From: Chitinophagaceae bacterium PMP191F
GTDB taxonomy: Bacteria > Bacteroidota > Bacteroidia > Chitinophagales > Chitinophagaceae
Length of the DNA stretch: 64,000 nt
Assembly (NCBI GenBank): GCA_001302245.1
Contig: LGYU01000010.1
Coordinates: 331,239-395,238 of the forward strand
Direction of reading: 5' to 3'
In this document: one piece after another, positions 39,581 through 48,764 of the stretch
Layout of the letters: each line of letters begins with the position of its first letter
How positions within the stretch are numbered: position 1 is the first letter of the stretch
Notes under the pieces: model-generated
The model's database searches: none
What the model was told of the DNA's origin: nothing
What the model saw: only the letters and a program-made list of their open reading frames with translations
Made by a program: the position numbers and the translations under genes

Positions 39581-40660
39581 TTACCAGTGAAAGGTTACCG
39601 CGGCAGTGACAAAGGTATTATTGCGGGTACCAGTATTGTCATACTTGATAAAATACCTGTCTTTTCCCTGCAGACTTCTTACTTCAATACGACCGGTAAT
39701 GTTATTACCCAGGTGACGATCATAATTTAAACTCCATCCAAAGGTTTCAAAACCGCTATTGGCAGCAATGATCACATTATTCTTATCCCTGTAATACTCG
39801 CCACGTGCAGTAAAACTATTCACAGCATCAGGAGTGTACCGCGCTATCAATACCGGTGCATACCAGGTATTATAGCTGCTGCTTCCTTTCTGTACCTGCT
39901 CCATGCCGTAATCAAATCCGGCTGTGATGCCGATCTTTTTATTTAACTGAAAAATGCCATACAGGTTATGAAAGTACCGCATACAACGTATACTATCGGG
40001 TTGATCACTACCAGCAAAGTTGCTATAGTTCAGCGTGAGCTTTTCAGATGGTTTAAACATGATCTGTGCCCCCATTGAAGGGGTATAGCTACCAGCAACA
40101 CGTTGTATACGTTGCCATCCATTCAGGTACAGCACAGCAAAATACCATTGTTCATTTTTACTGGCATAGCTTATACGGGCGCCGGTTTCAAAATAGGGAG
40201 AATTGTCAGCTGCCATGCTACGGGTTACCGTCCAGTTATCTTTTCCTACTGCACTTTCAAAACCGATATGTGAAGGCATCACACCTGCATCCAGCCACAG
40301 GTTGATATTCTTCAATAATTTTACACCGATATTGGCCTCGTAAATATTTTTCAATACACCCGGCTCTGCTGTATAATTTTCGTTCATATAAGAACCTGCA
40401 CCTATGGCAATAGTAGCCCTGCTTCGTTCAGTATTATAAGCGGCTTTTATAAAAGCGAGATTGACATTCACTTCTCCAACCCTGTTGTGGCTGTACACAA
40501 ATGCCGGTCGGCTGTTATTGGAAGGCTTATTGAAATCATATACATAATATACTTCTCCATAGGCGCTGACAGTAAAAGGACTTTTCTTTTCCTGTTCTTC
40601 CTGTGCCATGCCATGCAGGCAAAGCGCACAGATATATATACAACAAAATATCTTTTTCAT
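39581..40660 (-). CDS. BBP2 family outer-membrane beta-barrel protein (second copy)
   Basis: About 359 residues from the ATG at 40660, which begins a signal peptide (MKKIFCCIYICALCLHGMA). The remainder has amphipathic strands with aromatic girdles (TVSAYGEVYYVYDFN at the start, FVTAAVTFHW at the end), the pattern of BBP2/OmpL-like porins. Its paralogue is encoded immediately upstream (40799-42139). Both follow kdpC and may supply an outer-membrane route for potassium or another cation. Confidence 0.8.
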   Translation of the reverse strand: MKKIFCCIYICALCLHGMAQEEQEKKSPFTVSAYGEVYYVYDFNKPSNNSRPAFVYSHNRVGEVNVNLAFIKAAYNTERSRATIAIGAGSYMNENYTAEPGVLKNIYEANIGVKLLKNINLWLDAGVMPSHIGFESAVGKDNWTVTRSMAADNSPYFETGARISYASKNEQWYFAVLYLNGWQRIQRVAGSYTPSMGAQIMFKPSEKLTLNYSNFAGSDQPDSIRCMRYFHNLYGIFQLNKKIGITAGFDYGMEQVQKGSSSYNTWYAPVLIARYTPDAVNSFTARGEYYRDKNNVIIAANSGFETFGWSLNYDRHLGNNITGRIEVRSLQGKDRYFIKYDNTGTRNNTFVTAAVTFHW

Positions 40661-40798
40661 TTTACATGCGGATAACGATCGGGAAAAAGCACAGGAAAAC
40701 AAAAACGCCTCCCCGTGCACAACTGCAAGAACAAGAGTTACGGATTACAATCACACTCAGAATTGTTGAAAAAAGGATATCAACGATCAATAAAATAT

Positions 40799-42139
40799 TT
40801 ATAACCGGAAATTAACAGATACAATAACCCTGTTCTCACTTTTGCGTAAGTCCGGCACCCATGCAGGATCAACAGGATCGGAAGTAAAACCTGTTTGTGA
40901 AGTGGTACCGCCAGGACCAGCGAAATAAGGAACATTGGAATTACGGTGCGCATATTCAAACCGCAGTGTAAAAAAGTCGTTGGGCATAATATCCCATGTT
41001 GCGGTGAATTGTCCCATTTTAAGGTTTTTGCCACTGGCAATAGCCTTATCATAATCATTGGGCTGTACAGAAGGTGCAGCAGGAGTAAATGCCAGGTAAC
41101 CGCCGGGATTGGTTACATAATCACCACGCAGGGTTAAAGCCATTTTATTCCTGTTAAACCATACACGGTGTGCAATGGAAGTGCCGGCCATATAATTGTC
41201 TTTTGCCTTTACACCATCGCCTGTTTGAAAACCGTAGTGGTTGTTGATGCTGAATGCGGCCTGGGAGATGCCTTTGGAGGCTGCATTCTTAAAATATCTT
41301 GCTACAAAGCTGTTATCATGATGAAACCGGTGTACTTTGGATAAACTGGTAGCGCCGGCTACATGTGTATCGTTTCCATAATAGAAGTTGGCTACGATCT
41401 GTACATTTTCACTGGGCCGGTAATAGTTTGAATTGCCCAATCCTATGTTTTTACTCCAGCTATTGTAACTCTGCCAGCCGTTCAGCAGCCATAGTTCTGT
41501 TTTAAATTTTTTAGATGGAAAGAACTGTGCTCTTGCTCCCTGGAAATAAAAAGGCGTAAAATCGCACACCATACTTCGTTGATAGCTCCAGTTCTCCTGC
41601 AATACATAACTTTCCAGACCGATGTAAGACATAAAAATGCCCATCTCTATATTCAGTCCGTACTTTACATTGAAGTGATAACCACCTGCCGCTTCTCGGA
41701 TAAATTTCAGGTTACCGGTTCCGGTGTTGCGGCCGCGGGTTACCGAACCGTCTGCTTCCTGTACAATATGTGTCATGCTACCTGTTTGCAGCCACAGCCT
41801 GCCAATAATATTTTTGTAATTACTTTCTATGCCAATGCTGGCCTGGTTCACCTGGAATTCATTGCTTCTGCCCATGCTGGCAGAGATTGTTTGTGTGTTG
41901 TCTTTGGGTCGGGCAAAATTGTAATTAAAATATCCATCCAGCAATACAGTTCCGGTAAGAATAGTTTCGCCGTTCTTATCTGCCAGTTGCAGGGGAAAAT
42001 TCTTTTGCCGGTTCTGTCCGTTGATCCAGGTAAGATCCATTCCGTCAAAAGGCACTTTAGCCTGTTGGGCACTTACCTGTTGTACAGCAGTCAATACAGT
42101 AGCGCATGCCAGTAATCCTGGCAGGATTGTAGTTCTCAT
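40799..42139 (-). CDS. BBP2 family outer-membrane beta-barrel protein (first copy)
   Basis: About 446 residues from the ATG at 42139. A signal peptide ends near QQVSAQ. It shares with its neighbour the blocks GMFMSYIGLESYV/GVMPSHIGFES-like and WSYQRSMVCDFTPFYFQGAR/WTVTRSMAADNSPYFETGAR-like, so the two are paralogues. It lies 52 bases after kdpC in the same direction. Function as a porin of the potassium system is inferred from place alone. Confidence 0.82.
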   Translation of the reverse strand: MRTTILPGLLACATVLTAVQQVSAQQAKVPFDGMDLTWINGQNRQKNFPLQLADKNGETILTGTVLLDGYFNYNFARPKDNTQTISASMGRSNEFQVNQASIGIESNYKNIIGRLWLQTGSMTHIVQEADGSVTRGRNTGTGNLKFIREAAGGYHFNVKYGLNIEMGIFMSYIGLESYVLQENWSYQRSMVCDFTPFYFQGARAQFFPSKKFKTELWLLNGWQSYNSWSKNIGLGNSNYYRPSENVQIVANFYYGNDTHVAGATSLSKVHRFHHDNSFVARYFKNAASKGISQAAFSINNHYGFQTGDGVKAKDNYMAGTSIAHRVWFNRNKMALTLRGDYVTNPGGYLAFTPAAPSVQPNDYDKAIASGKNLKMGQFTATWDIMPNDFFTLRFEYAHRNSNVPYFAGPGGTTSQTGFTSDPVDPAWVPDLRKSENRVIVSVNFRL

Positions 42140-42191
42140 AATAAACAATGGTTAAAAAATTTCTTCGGTGCTTAAAGGAGCTATTGAGGTT

Positions 42192-42755
42192 TTACTTTAA
42201 GGCGTCCAGTGCTATATTCAGCTTTAATACATTTACTTTGGCAGGCCCCATCAATCCCAGCAACGGGCCGTCAGTATGCTGTTTTACCAGTGCATACAAT
42301 TTGTCTTCACTTATTTTACGGATAGCGGCTATACGCTTTACCTGTATACTGGCTGCAGCAGGTGAAATATCCGGATCAAGTCCGCTGCCGGATGCTGTAA
42401 CAAGATCAGCCGGTATATATTTTTTCTCAATGCCCGGGTTGTGTACCAGGAAAGTATCAATACGCTCCTGCACCTGTTTCAGATAATCTGGATTGGAAGC
42501 TCCTTTATTGGAACCACCGGAACCTGCAGCATTATAACCCACTGCAGATGGGCGGCCATGAAAATATTTGTCATCTGAAAATAGCTGCCCGATATTGGCA
42601 TACCCTACTACTTTCCCATTTACCATGATGGTTTCACCTTTTCCGCCGCCTGGTGTCAGTTTGCCTGCCACAGCCAGCAGTGCAGGGTAGATGAACCCCA
42701 GCAATACGATCATCACCAGCGTAAGTTTTAATGAGATGCTTATATACTTTTTCAT
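42192..42755 (-). CDS. kdpC: Potassium-transporting ATPase subunit C
   Basis: 187 residues. One N-terminal membrane helix (LTLVMIVLLGFIYPALLAV) and a periplasmic domain with the GRPSAVGYNAAGSGGSN block and DLVTASGSGLDPDISP, both KdpC hallmarks. KdpC stabilises the KdpAB core and raises ATP affinity. It begins 18 bases after kdpB. Confidence 0.95.
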   Translation of the reverse strand: MKKYISISLKLTLVMIVLLGFIYPALLAVAGKLTPGGGKGETIMVNGKVVGYANIGQLFSDDKYFHGRPSAVGYNAAGSGGSNKGASNPDYLKQVQERIDTFLVHNPGIEKKYIPADLVTASGSGLDPDISPAAASIQVKRIAAIRKISEDKLYALVKQHTDGPLLGLMGPAKVNVLKLNIALDALK

Positions 42756-42773
42756 TTTTTCAGTTTTGAATGA

Positions 42774-44822
42774 TTACATAAATACCGCCAGCAGCATATC
42801 GATCAGCTTGATGCCGATAAACGGAGCTACTACGCCACCCACTCCATAGATCAGCAGGTTTCGTCTTAACAATGCACTGGCTCCAATAGGTTTGTAGGCT
42901 ACACCACGTAATGCCAGTGGTATCAGCAGAGGAATGATGATGGCATTGAAGATCACTGCAGATAAAATAGCGCTGGCCGGACTTTCCAGGCGCATTATAT
43001 TCAGAGCCTGTAAAGCAGGAATGGATGTAATGAACAATGCCGGTACTATTGCAAAATATTTAGCAACATCATTCGCTATAGAAAACGTGGTGATGGTACC
43101 ACGGGTGATCAGTAATTGTTTACCGATCTCTACTATTTCAATCAGCTTGGTGGGATCATTATCAAGATCAACCATGTTACCTGCTTCTTTAGCTGCCTGT
43201 GTACCACTGTTCATGGCTACACCTACATCTGCCTGTGCCAGTGCAGGCGCATCGTTGGTTCCATCGCCCATCATGGCTACCAGTTTACCATTGGCCTGCT
43301 CGCGTTTGATGTAGTTCATTTTATCTTCCGGTTTAGCTTCCGCAATAAAATCATCTACCCCTGCTTTGGCTGCAATGTATTTTGCGGTTAAAGGGTTATC
43401 ACCCGTCACCATCACTGTTTTTACACCCATCTTCCGCAGACGTTCAAATCGCTCGCTAATACCGGGCTTTATAATATCCTGTAACTCTATCACACCGGTG
43501 ATGGTACCATTCTGTGCCACTACCAGCGGAGTACCTCCGTTGCCAGCAATATCTTTTACCTTTTCTGCAGTTTCCGGAGGTATATTATTACCGGCTTTGA
43601 TGGCCATATTGCGTATCGCATCAAATGCTCCTTTCCTTATACAGGTGCCATCCGGCAGATCCACACCACTGCTGCGTGTTTCAGCAGTAAACTCTATCAG
43701 CCTGCTGTTGGAAGGCAGTTGTTGCTGTGGTATTTTATTGGCAGTCGCCAGCTCAATAATGGATTTACCCTCTGGTGTCTGATCAGCCAGTGAAGACAAT
43801 ACACATGCCATCATAAATGCCGTAGCGTCCTGTCCATCTGCAGGCCAGAAGTTGGTTGCCTTACGGTTGCCTATAGTAATGGTACCGGTTTTATCCAGCA
43901 GCAAGGTATCTATATCACCGGCTGTTTCAACAGCCTTACCACTTTTGGTGATCACATTGGCACGCAATGCACGATCCATACCGGCAATACCAATTGCACT
44001 TAACAACCCGCCGATGGTAGTAGGAATGAGACATACAAACAGCGAGATAAAAGCAGCAACAGTAATAGTAGTATTGGCATAATCCGCAAAAGGTTTTAAG
44101 GTTACACAAACAATGATGAAGATGATGGTAAAACTCGCCAATAGAATGGTCAGTGCAATTTCATTGGGCGTTTTCTGGCGGGAAGCACCTTCTACCAGGG
44201 CGATCATTTTATCCAGGAAACTTTCACCGGGCTCTGTAGTTACTTTCACTACAATTCTGTCTGACAATACTTTTGTACCGCCGGTAACAGAAGACTTATC
44301 GCCCCCAGCTTCACGTATCACAGGAGCAGATTCTCCTGTGATGGCACTTTCATCGATGGTTGCAATACCCTGTACAATTTCTCCATCCATAGGTATTACG
44401 TCGCCGGTTTCACAAACAAACAGGTCACCTTTACGCAACTGTGATGAGCGTACCATTTTTATTTCATTCACATGGATCTCACCCAGCGGTTCTATTTTTT
44501 TAGCAGGTGTATCTTCTCTTGTTTTACGCAAACTGTCGGCCTGGGCTTTGCCTCTCGCTTCAGCAATGGCTTCAGCAAAATTGGCAAACAACAAGGTGAG
44601 CAACAGTACTGTAAAAACGGCAAGATTATAGCCAAAATTGCCGGTAGCAGCATCCTGTACAAATGCAGCATATATGGTTACCAGCAGCATTATCAGCGTT
44701 CCGATCTCTACTGTAAACATTACAGGATTGCGGAACATAATGCGCGGTGATAATTTTATAAAAGACTGTTTCAAAGCCGGCGCTATCAGCGATCTTGAAA
44801 ACAGGGATGTTTGTTGTTTCAT
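42774..44822 (-). CDS. kdpB: Potassium-transporting ATPase subunit B
   Basis: About 682 residues from the ATG at 44822; the in-frame sequence before it does not look coding. P-type ATPase with DKTGTITIGNR (phosphorylated aspartate), TGESAPV, and GDGTNDAPALAQADVG near the end. Energises potassium uptake by the KdpFABC complex in the inner membrane. An unusual 120-base gap with a degenerate repeat tract separates it from kdpA. Confidence 0.96.
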   Translation of the reverse strand: MKQQTSLFSRSLIAPALKQSFIKLSPRIMFRNPVMFTVEIGTLIMLLVTIYAAFVQDAATGNFGYNLAVFTVLLLTLLFANFAEAIAEARGKAQADSLRKTREDTPAKKIEPLGEIHVNEIKMVRSSQLRKGDLFVCETGDVIPMDGEIVQGIATIDESAITGESAPVIREAGGDKSSVTGGTKVLSDRIVVKVTTEPGESFLDKMIALVEGASRQKTPNEIALTILLASFTIIFIIVCVTLKPFADYANTTITVAAFISLFVCLIPTTIGGLLSAIGIAGMDRALRANVITKSGKAVETAGDIDTLLLDKTGTITIGNRKATNFWPADGQDATAFMMACVLSSLADQTPEGKSIIELATANKIPQQQLPSNSRLIEFTAETRSSGVDLPDGTCIRKGAFDAIRNMAIKAGNNIPPETAEKVKDIAGNGGTPLVVAQNGTITGVIELQDIIKPGISERFERLRKMGVKTVMVTGDNPLTAKYIAAKAGVDDFIAEAKPEDKMNYIKREQANGKLVAMMGDGTNDAPALAQADVGVAMNSGTQAAKEAGNMVDLDNDPTKLIEIVEIGKQLLITRGTITTFSIANDVAKYFAIVPALFITSIPALQALNIMRLESPASAILSAVIFNAIIIPLLIPLALRGVAYKPIGASALLRRNLLIYGVGGVVAPFIGIKLIDMLLAVFM

Positions 44823-44827
44823 TTGTT

Positions 44828-44942
44828 GTACGTTATAAGTTATGCGTTGTAAGTAAGGCTGAACATTAATACAGTTTGCAGGTAACAAATCAACGCTGCC
44901 CGATCTACAGAACCAGAAACCTGTAACCTGCACCCTCTCCTC
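44828..44942. repeat. Degenerate short-period tract between kdpA and kdpB
   Basis: Units such as GTACGTTATAAGTTATGCGTTGTAAG and ACCTGTAACCTGCACCC fill the gap. Such a gap inside a kdp operon is unusual. Confidence 0.4.
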
Positions 44943-46655
44943 CTACATACTGAAATACTCTGCCAGCGGACCCAGTGTCAGCGCCGGGAAGAATGACAAT
45001 GCATTGATGATAATGATCACAGCAAATGTCATTACACCAAATGTTACAGAGTCTGTTCTTAATGTACCGCCCGATTCCGGAATGAACTTTTTATTGGCCA
45101 GCAAACCCGCTATTGCCAACGGACCGATTATCGGGATAAATCTTGCCAGTATCAGTACAAAACCGGTGGTAACATTCCAGAAAACATTACCATCGCCCAG
45201 TCCTTCAAAACCACTACCGTTGTTGGCATTGGCAGAAGTGTATTCATACAGCATTTCCGAAAAGCCGTGATAGCCCGGGTTATTGAGCCATGAACCTGGT
45301 TTTACATTCCATGCTATTTCCGGGTGATGTGCTACAAAGTAAGCAGCCAGTGCTACACCTGCTTTTACCAGGAAAGTCGATAACAGCGTAACCATTGCAG
45401 CGATCTTTACTTCACGTGCTTCTACCTTATGTCCCATAAACTCAGGTGTACGTCCAACCATCAGTCCTGAAATAAACACAGCTATAATGATGTAGATATA
45501 ATAGTTCAGCAGCCCTACGCCACAACCACCATAAAAGGCATTGATCATCATACCCAGCAACTGCATCAGTCCTGACAATGGCATAGAACTATCGTGCATT
45601 GAATTGACAGACCCGGTGGAGATCACCGTAGTAAGTATACTCCAGTAACCCGATGCTGCCGGACCAAAGCGGACCTCCTTCCCTTCCATGGCACCTGTGG
45701 ATTGTGCAATACCCATTCTGGCAATGGCTGGATTACCATGTATTTCCGTGACAATAGTAGGTATCAGCAGGCAAAGCATACCTATTGTCATGATTCCAAA
45801 GATGACATAGGCAAACTTTTTTCGACGGATATAAAACCCCATGGCAAAGATCATGGCAACAGGTATTACTACCTGCACTATCACTTCCAGCATATTGGTA
45901 AAGTAATCAGGGTTTTCAAGCGGGTGTGCAGAGTTGGCACCAAACCAGCCGCCGCCATTGGTACCCAGGTGTTTGATGGCGATCATGCCTGCCGCAGGGC
46001 CACGTGATACCTGCACGGTATCTCCCTGTAATGTGGTAATGGTATCTTTTCCTTCAAAACTTACAGGGGTACCATGAAATGCCAGCAGTATGGCGATGAT
46101 AAAAGATAGCGGCAACAATATGCGTGTAATGGTTTTGGTAAAAATGCTCCAGAAGTTGCCCAGGTTCGCCGTTGTTTTTTCCCTGAGCCCATTCAGCAAA
46201 CCTACCAGCGCAGCAATACCGGTGGCAGCGCTTACAAACTGTAGAAAAGTGATGACCAGTAATTGCGTGAGATAAGTAACACCGGTTTCACCGGAATAAT
46301 GTTGCAGATCGCAATTCACCAGGAAACTGATCGCAGTATTAAACGCCAGGTCGGGAGTTTGTGCCGGGTTGCCATCAGGATTCAGCGGTAACTTATCCTG
46401 GAAAAGCAACATCATGAAGGCATATACAAACCACAACAGGTTAATGGTAAGCATAGCTTTCAAAAACTCCTTCCAGTTCATTTTACGGTTAGGGTCAATA
46501 CCACAGAAACGATAGATAAAGCGTTCCAGCGGATTCATAAAATCGGTGATCGTTCTTTCACCCTGAAATACCCTGGCAATATATTTACCCAGGGGTAATG
46601 CCAGCAGTATGGTGATCAGAAAGGTTATTACTACACCTGTTATTTCAGTATTCAT
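44943..46655 (-). CDS. kdpA: Potassium-transporting ATPase subunit A
   Basis: 570 residues with about ten membrane helices. The potassium-channel-like selectivity regions are visible (NCDLQHYSGE, GTNGGGWFGANSAHP, TGSVNSMHDS and ANANNGSGFEGL). It forms the pore of the KdpFABC complex. It is preceded five bases upstream by kdpF. Confidence 0.96.
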   Translation of the reverse strand: MNTEITGVVITFLITILLALPLGKYIARVFQGERTITDFMNPLERFIYRFCGIDPNRKMNWKEFLKAMLTINLLWFVYAFMMLLFQDKLPLNPDGNPAQTPDLAFNTAISFLVNCDLQHYSGETGVTYLTQLLVITFLQFVSAATGIAALVGLLNGLREKTTANLGNFWSIFTKTITRILLPLSFIIAILLAFHGTPVSFEGKDTITTLQGDTVQVSRGPAAGMIAIKHLGTNGGGWFGANSAHPLENPDYFTNMLEVIVQVVIPVAMIFAMGFYIRRKKFAYVIFGIMTIGMLCLLIPTIVTEIHGNPAIARMGIAQSTGAMEGKEVRFGPAASGYWSILTTVISTGSVNSMHDSSMPLSGLMQLLGMMINAFYGGCGVGLLNYYIYIIIAVFISGLMVGRTPEFMGHKVEAREVKIAAMVTLLSTFLVKAGVALAAYFVAHHPEIAWNVKPGSWLNNPGYHGFSEMLYEYTSANANNGSGFEGLGDGNVFWNVTTGFVLILARFIPIIGPLAIAGLLANKKFIPESGGTLRTDSVTFGVMTFAVIIIINALSFFPALTLGPLAEYFSM

Positions 46656-46660
46656 GTTTA

Positions 46661-46741
46661 TCAGAATTTTTCGGGTTTAATCAATACATACAACAGGTAG
46701 ATAAATACCAGTACAGATAGTATCAATAATGCGTTCATCAT
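46661..46741 (-). CDS. kdpF: Potassium-transporting ATPase subunit F
   Basis: 26 codons: two methionines in tandem (starts at 46741 or 46738), a single membrane helix (NALLILSVLVFIYLLYVLI) and the ending KPEKF, which is the KdpF signature. The stop lies five bases before the kdpA start. KdpF is a small stabilising subunit. Confidence 0.88.
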   Translation of the reverse strand: MMNALLILSVLVFIYLLYVLIKPEKF

Positions 46742-46784
46742 AATGTTCGTTTTTAAAGTATGGGGTACCTGTAGTTGACCGCTA

Positions 46785-46868
46785 TCAGATCTTATCAAAG
46801 AAATCGATGGATCTGAAGAACAGCCAGAAAAAGAAAAGTGCGGCTATCAGTAACAGTATTGTCAGCAT
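46785..46868 (-). CDS. Unannotated 27-residue membrane peptide at the head of the kdp operon
   Basis: ATG at 46868, 27 codons, TGA at 46785. The product is one hydrophobic helix (LTILLLIAALFFFWLFF) followed by a short polar tail (RSIDFFDKI). It is 43 bases upstream of kdpF and reads in the same direction. It differs from KdpF in tail and length, so it may be a second small subunit or a regulator. I have no database evidence. Confidence 0.5.
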   Translation of the reverse strand: MLTILLLIAALFFFWLFFRSIDFFDKI

Positions 46869-47003
46869 ATCTATTGGTTTTGCCTTACTAAGGCCAAACG
46901 GAATGCCGGACATATCCTGCTGTAAAACAGCATGGGTTAAAATGTAGTACAGACAATACTTTCAGCAGGAAACAGAAAAAACCGGGCATGCATATACAAA
47001 AAC

Positions 47004-47030
47004 AAAACCCTTCCAAAATGGAAGGGTTTT
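47004..47030 (-). terminator. Terminator after the sigma-54 regulator gene
   Basis: An 11-bp stem (AAAACCCTTCC with GGAAGGGTTTT) around a 5-base loop, followed on the minus strand by T runs. It lies 22 bases past the regulator stop and overlaps the CAAAATG pair. Confidence 0.85.
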
Positions 47031-47039
47031 ATCAAAATG
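47014..47039 (-). promoter_or_regulatory. Paired CAAAATG motif upstream of the kdp operon
   Basis: CAAAATG at 47014-47020 (in CTTCCAAAATGGAAG) and again at 47033-47039, 19 bases apart. It is about 145-170 bases upstream of the 27-residue peptide. Compare 39517-39543. The overlap with the terminator hairpin weakens this call. Confidence 0.35.
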
Positions 47040-47051
47040 AAAAAGATTTTA

Positions 47052-48398
47052 TCAGGAAATACCGTATTCTTCTATTTTCCGGTAAAGCGTGGTAAGACCA
47101 ATATTCAGTAACCGGGCGGCTTCTGTTTTATTACCCCGGGTATAATTCAATACCCGTTGAATATGCAGCTTTTCCACGGTAGCCATATCAAAAACAGAAA
47201 GTGTTCTGGGATTGTTATCAGTTGTATTCAAAAGAAAATCTGCGGGCAGGCTATTAACGGTCAATGCGTCGTTATTTTCCAGGATCACGGCCCGCTCTAT
47301 TACATTTTTCAGTTCGCGGATGTTTCCCTGCCAGTGATGTTGCTGTAAGCAGGCAATAAAATCAGGTGTCATGCCATTGATACGTTTATTGATCTTGGCC
47401 GCATAGACCGATACAAAGTTCCTGGCCAGTAATACAATATCATCCTTCCGCTCATTCAGTGAAGGCAGATGTATCGTAAATACGTTGAGCCTGAAGAACA
47501 GGTCTTCCCGGAACTTTCCTTCTGTGATCTCCTGTTGCAAACCGCGGTTGGTAGCAGCAATAATGCGTACATCCACTTTTAAAGGTCTCGTATCTCCTAC
47601 TTTAATAAACTCTCCGGTTTCCAATACACGCAATAGCTTACTTTGCAGTTCCAGGGGCATTTCACCTATTTCATCCAGGAAGAAAGTACCTTTACTGGCT
47701 TCTTCCATCAACCCCTTTTTATCTTTCAACGCACCTGTATATGCACCCGCCTTGTGGCCAAATATTTCGCTTTCCAGTAATTCGCGCGGAATAGCACTGC
47801 AATTCACAGCTACAAAAGATTGTTTGCTGCGGGTGCTTGCCTGGTGAATAGCCTGCGCAAACACTTCTTTGCCCGTACCTGTTTCACCCAGCAATAAAAC
47901 CGTTGTATCTAGCGGAGCTACTTTCGCTGCAAGATGGATCGCATCTTTAATAACGGCAGATGATCCTATAATTGCATCAAATGTATACTGTTTACCAACC
48001 TGTTTTTCCAGGCGTCGGATGCGTTGCTGCATCTGTACTTTTTCAAACGCACGACTTACCAGTGGAATGATACGTTCGTTATCATCACCTTTGGTAATAT
48101 AATCGAATGCACCGCTCTTAATAGCCTGTACACCATCGGCAATATTGCCATACGCAGTCAGCAGGATGATCTCTTTTTCAGGATATTCCTTTTTAAATCC
48201 AGCAACAGCCTCTACACCGTTACCATCCGGTAGCTTTACATCACATATCACTACGTCAATATTATCTTTATCCAGCAACTTACGGGCAGCAGCCAGCGTA
48301 CCGGATTCTGAAACAGTATATCCTTCTAATGATAATATTCGTTTCAGCAGCCTCCGTAGTTTTTCCTCATCGTCGATCAGCAGAACATTTCCGGCCAT
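47052..48398 (-). CDS. NtrC-type sigma-54-dependent response regulator
   Basis: About 448 residues from the ATG at 48398. The receiver domain has the acidic pair IDDEEK at 8-13 and phosphoacceptor Asp53 in ICDVKLPDG. The AAA+ domain (about 140-380) has GETGTGKE, the sigma-54 contact loop GAYTGA (GAFTGA in most) and LFFRLNVF. The C-terminus is a Fis-type helix-turn-helix. It sits where KdpE is usually found; KdpE belongs to the OmpR family, so potassium control here would go through sigma-54. That link is by context. Confidence 0.9.
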   Translation of the reverse strand: MAGNVLLIDDEEKLRRLLKRILSLEGYTVSESGTLAAARKLLDKDNIDVVICDVKLPDGNGVEAVAGFKKEYPEKEIILLTAYGNIADGVQAIKSGAFDYITKGDDNERIIPLVSRAFEKVQMQQRIRRLEKQVGKQYTFDAIIGSSAVIKDAIHLAAKVAPLDTTVLLLGETGTGKEVFAQAIHQASTRSKQSFVAVNCSAIPRELLESEIFGHKAGAYTGALKDKKGLMEEASKGTFFLDEIGEMPLELQSKLLRVLETGEFIKVGDTRPLKVDVRIIAATNRGLQQEITEGKFREDLFFRLNVFTIHLPSLNERKDDIVLLARNFVSVYAAKINKRINGMTPDFIACLQQHHWQGNIRELKNVIERAVILENNDALTVNSLPADFLLNTTDNNPRTLSVFDMATVEKLHIQRVLNYTRGNKTEAARLLNIGLTTLYRKIEEYGIS

Positions 48399-48445
48399 AC
48401 ATATATGGATTGTGGAAGGCAAATTAATCAAATCTTTGTTCACCT

Positions 48446-48477
48446 ATAAAAAGAAAGCCCCCGCAGGCATGCAGGGG
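48446..48477 (-). terminator. Terminator of the copper operon
   Basis: Stem CCCCTGCA with TGCGGGGG (48458-48465 and 48470-48477), four-base loop, T-rich tail on the minus strand. It follows the chaperone gene stop at 48503. Confidence 0.75.
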
Positions 48478-48502
48478 TCAACTCTAAACGATACAAAACC
48501 TA

Positions 48503-48724
48503 TTATTTTTCAGCTATTGGCCTGGCTGAAAATCCTGCTTTTTGCACGGCAGCTATTATTTCCTGTTCAGATACTCCGTTTGCCTGTACGGTCAAAACCC
48601 GTGCGGGTGATTGAAGATCAACAGACCAGTTGTTCAACCCCGCTTTTTCATCCAGTGCAGATGTTACCTTTTGCAAACAACTGCTGCACATGATGCTTGT
48701 TCTGAATTGATATGTATTTTCCAT
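48503..48724 (-). CDS. copZ: CopZ-like heavy-metal-associated domain protein
   Basis: 73 residues, a single HMA domain with the metal site MCSSC at about 12-16 and the typical GFSA ending region. It should carry copper(I) to CopA. It follows copA by 40 bases. Confidence 0.82.
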   Translation of the reverse strand: MENTYQFRTSIMCSSCLQKVTSALDEKAGLNNWSVDLQSPARVLTVQANGVSEQEIIAAVQKAGFSARPIAEK

Positions 48725-48764
48725 GGTTATATTTTTATATTACTTGTCCTTTAAACCTTACACT

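Noticed and set aside
46882..46895. GG-N10-GC spacing as a sigma-54 promoter for the kdp operon
   Set aside because: Spacing fits, but the flanks do not match TGGCAC and TTGCA well and the start would be only about 3 bases before the small peptide. I list it only as a weak hint.
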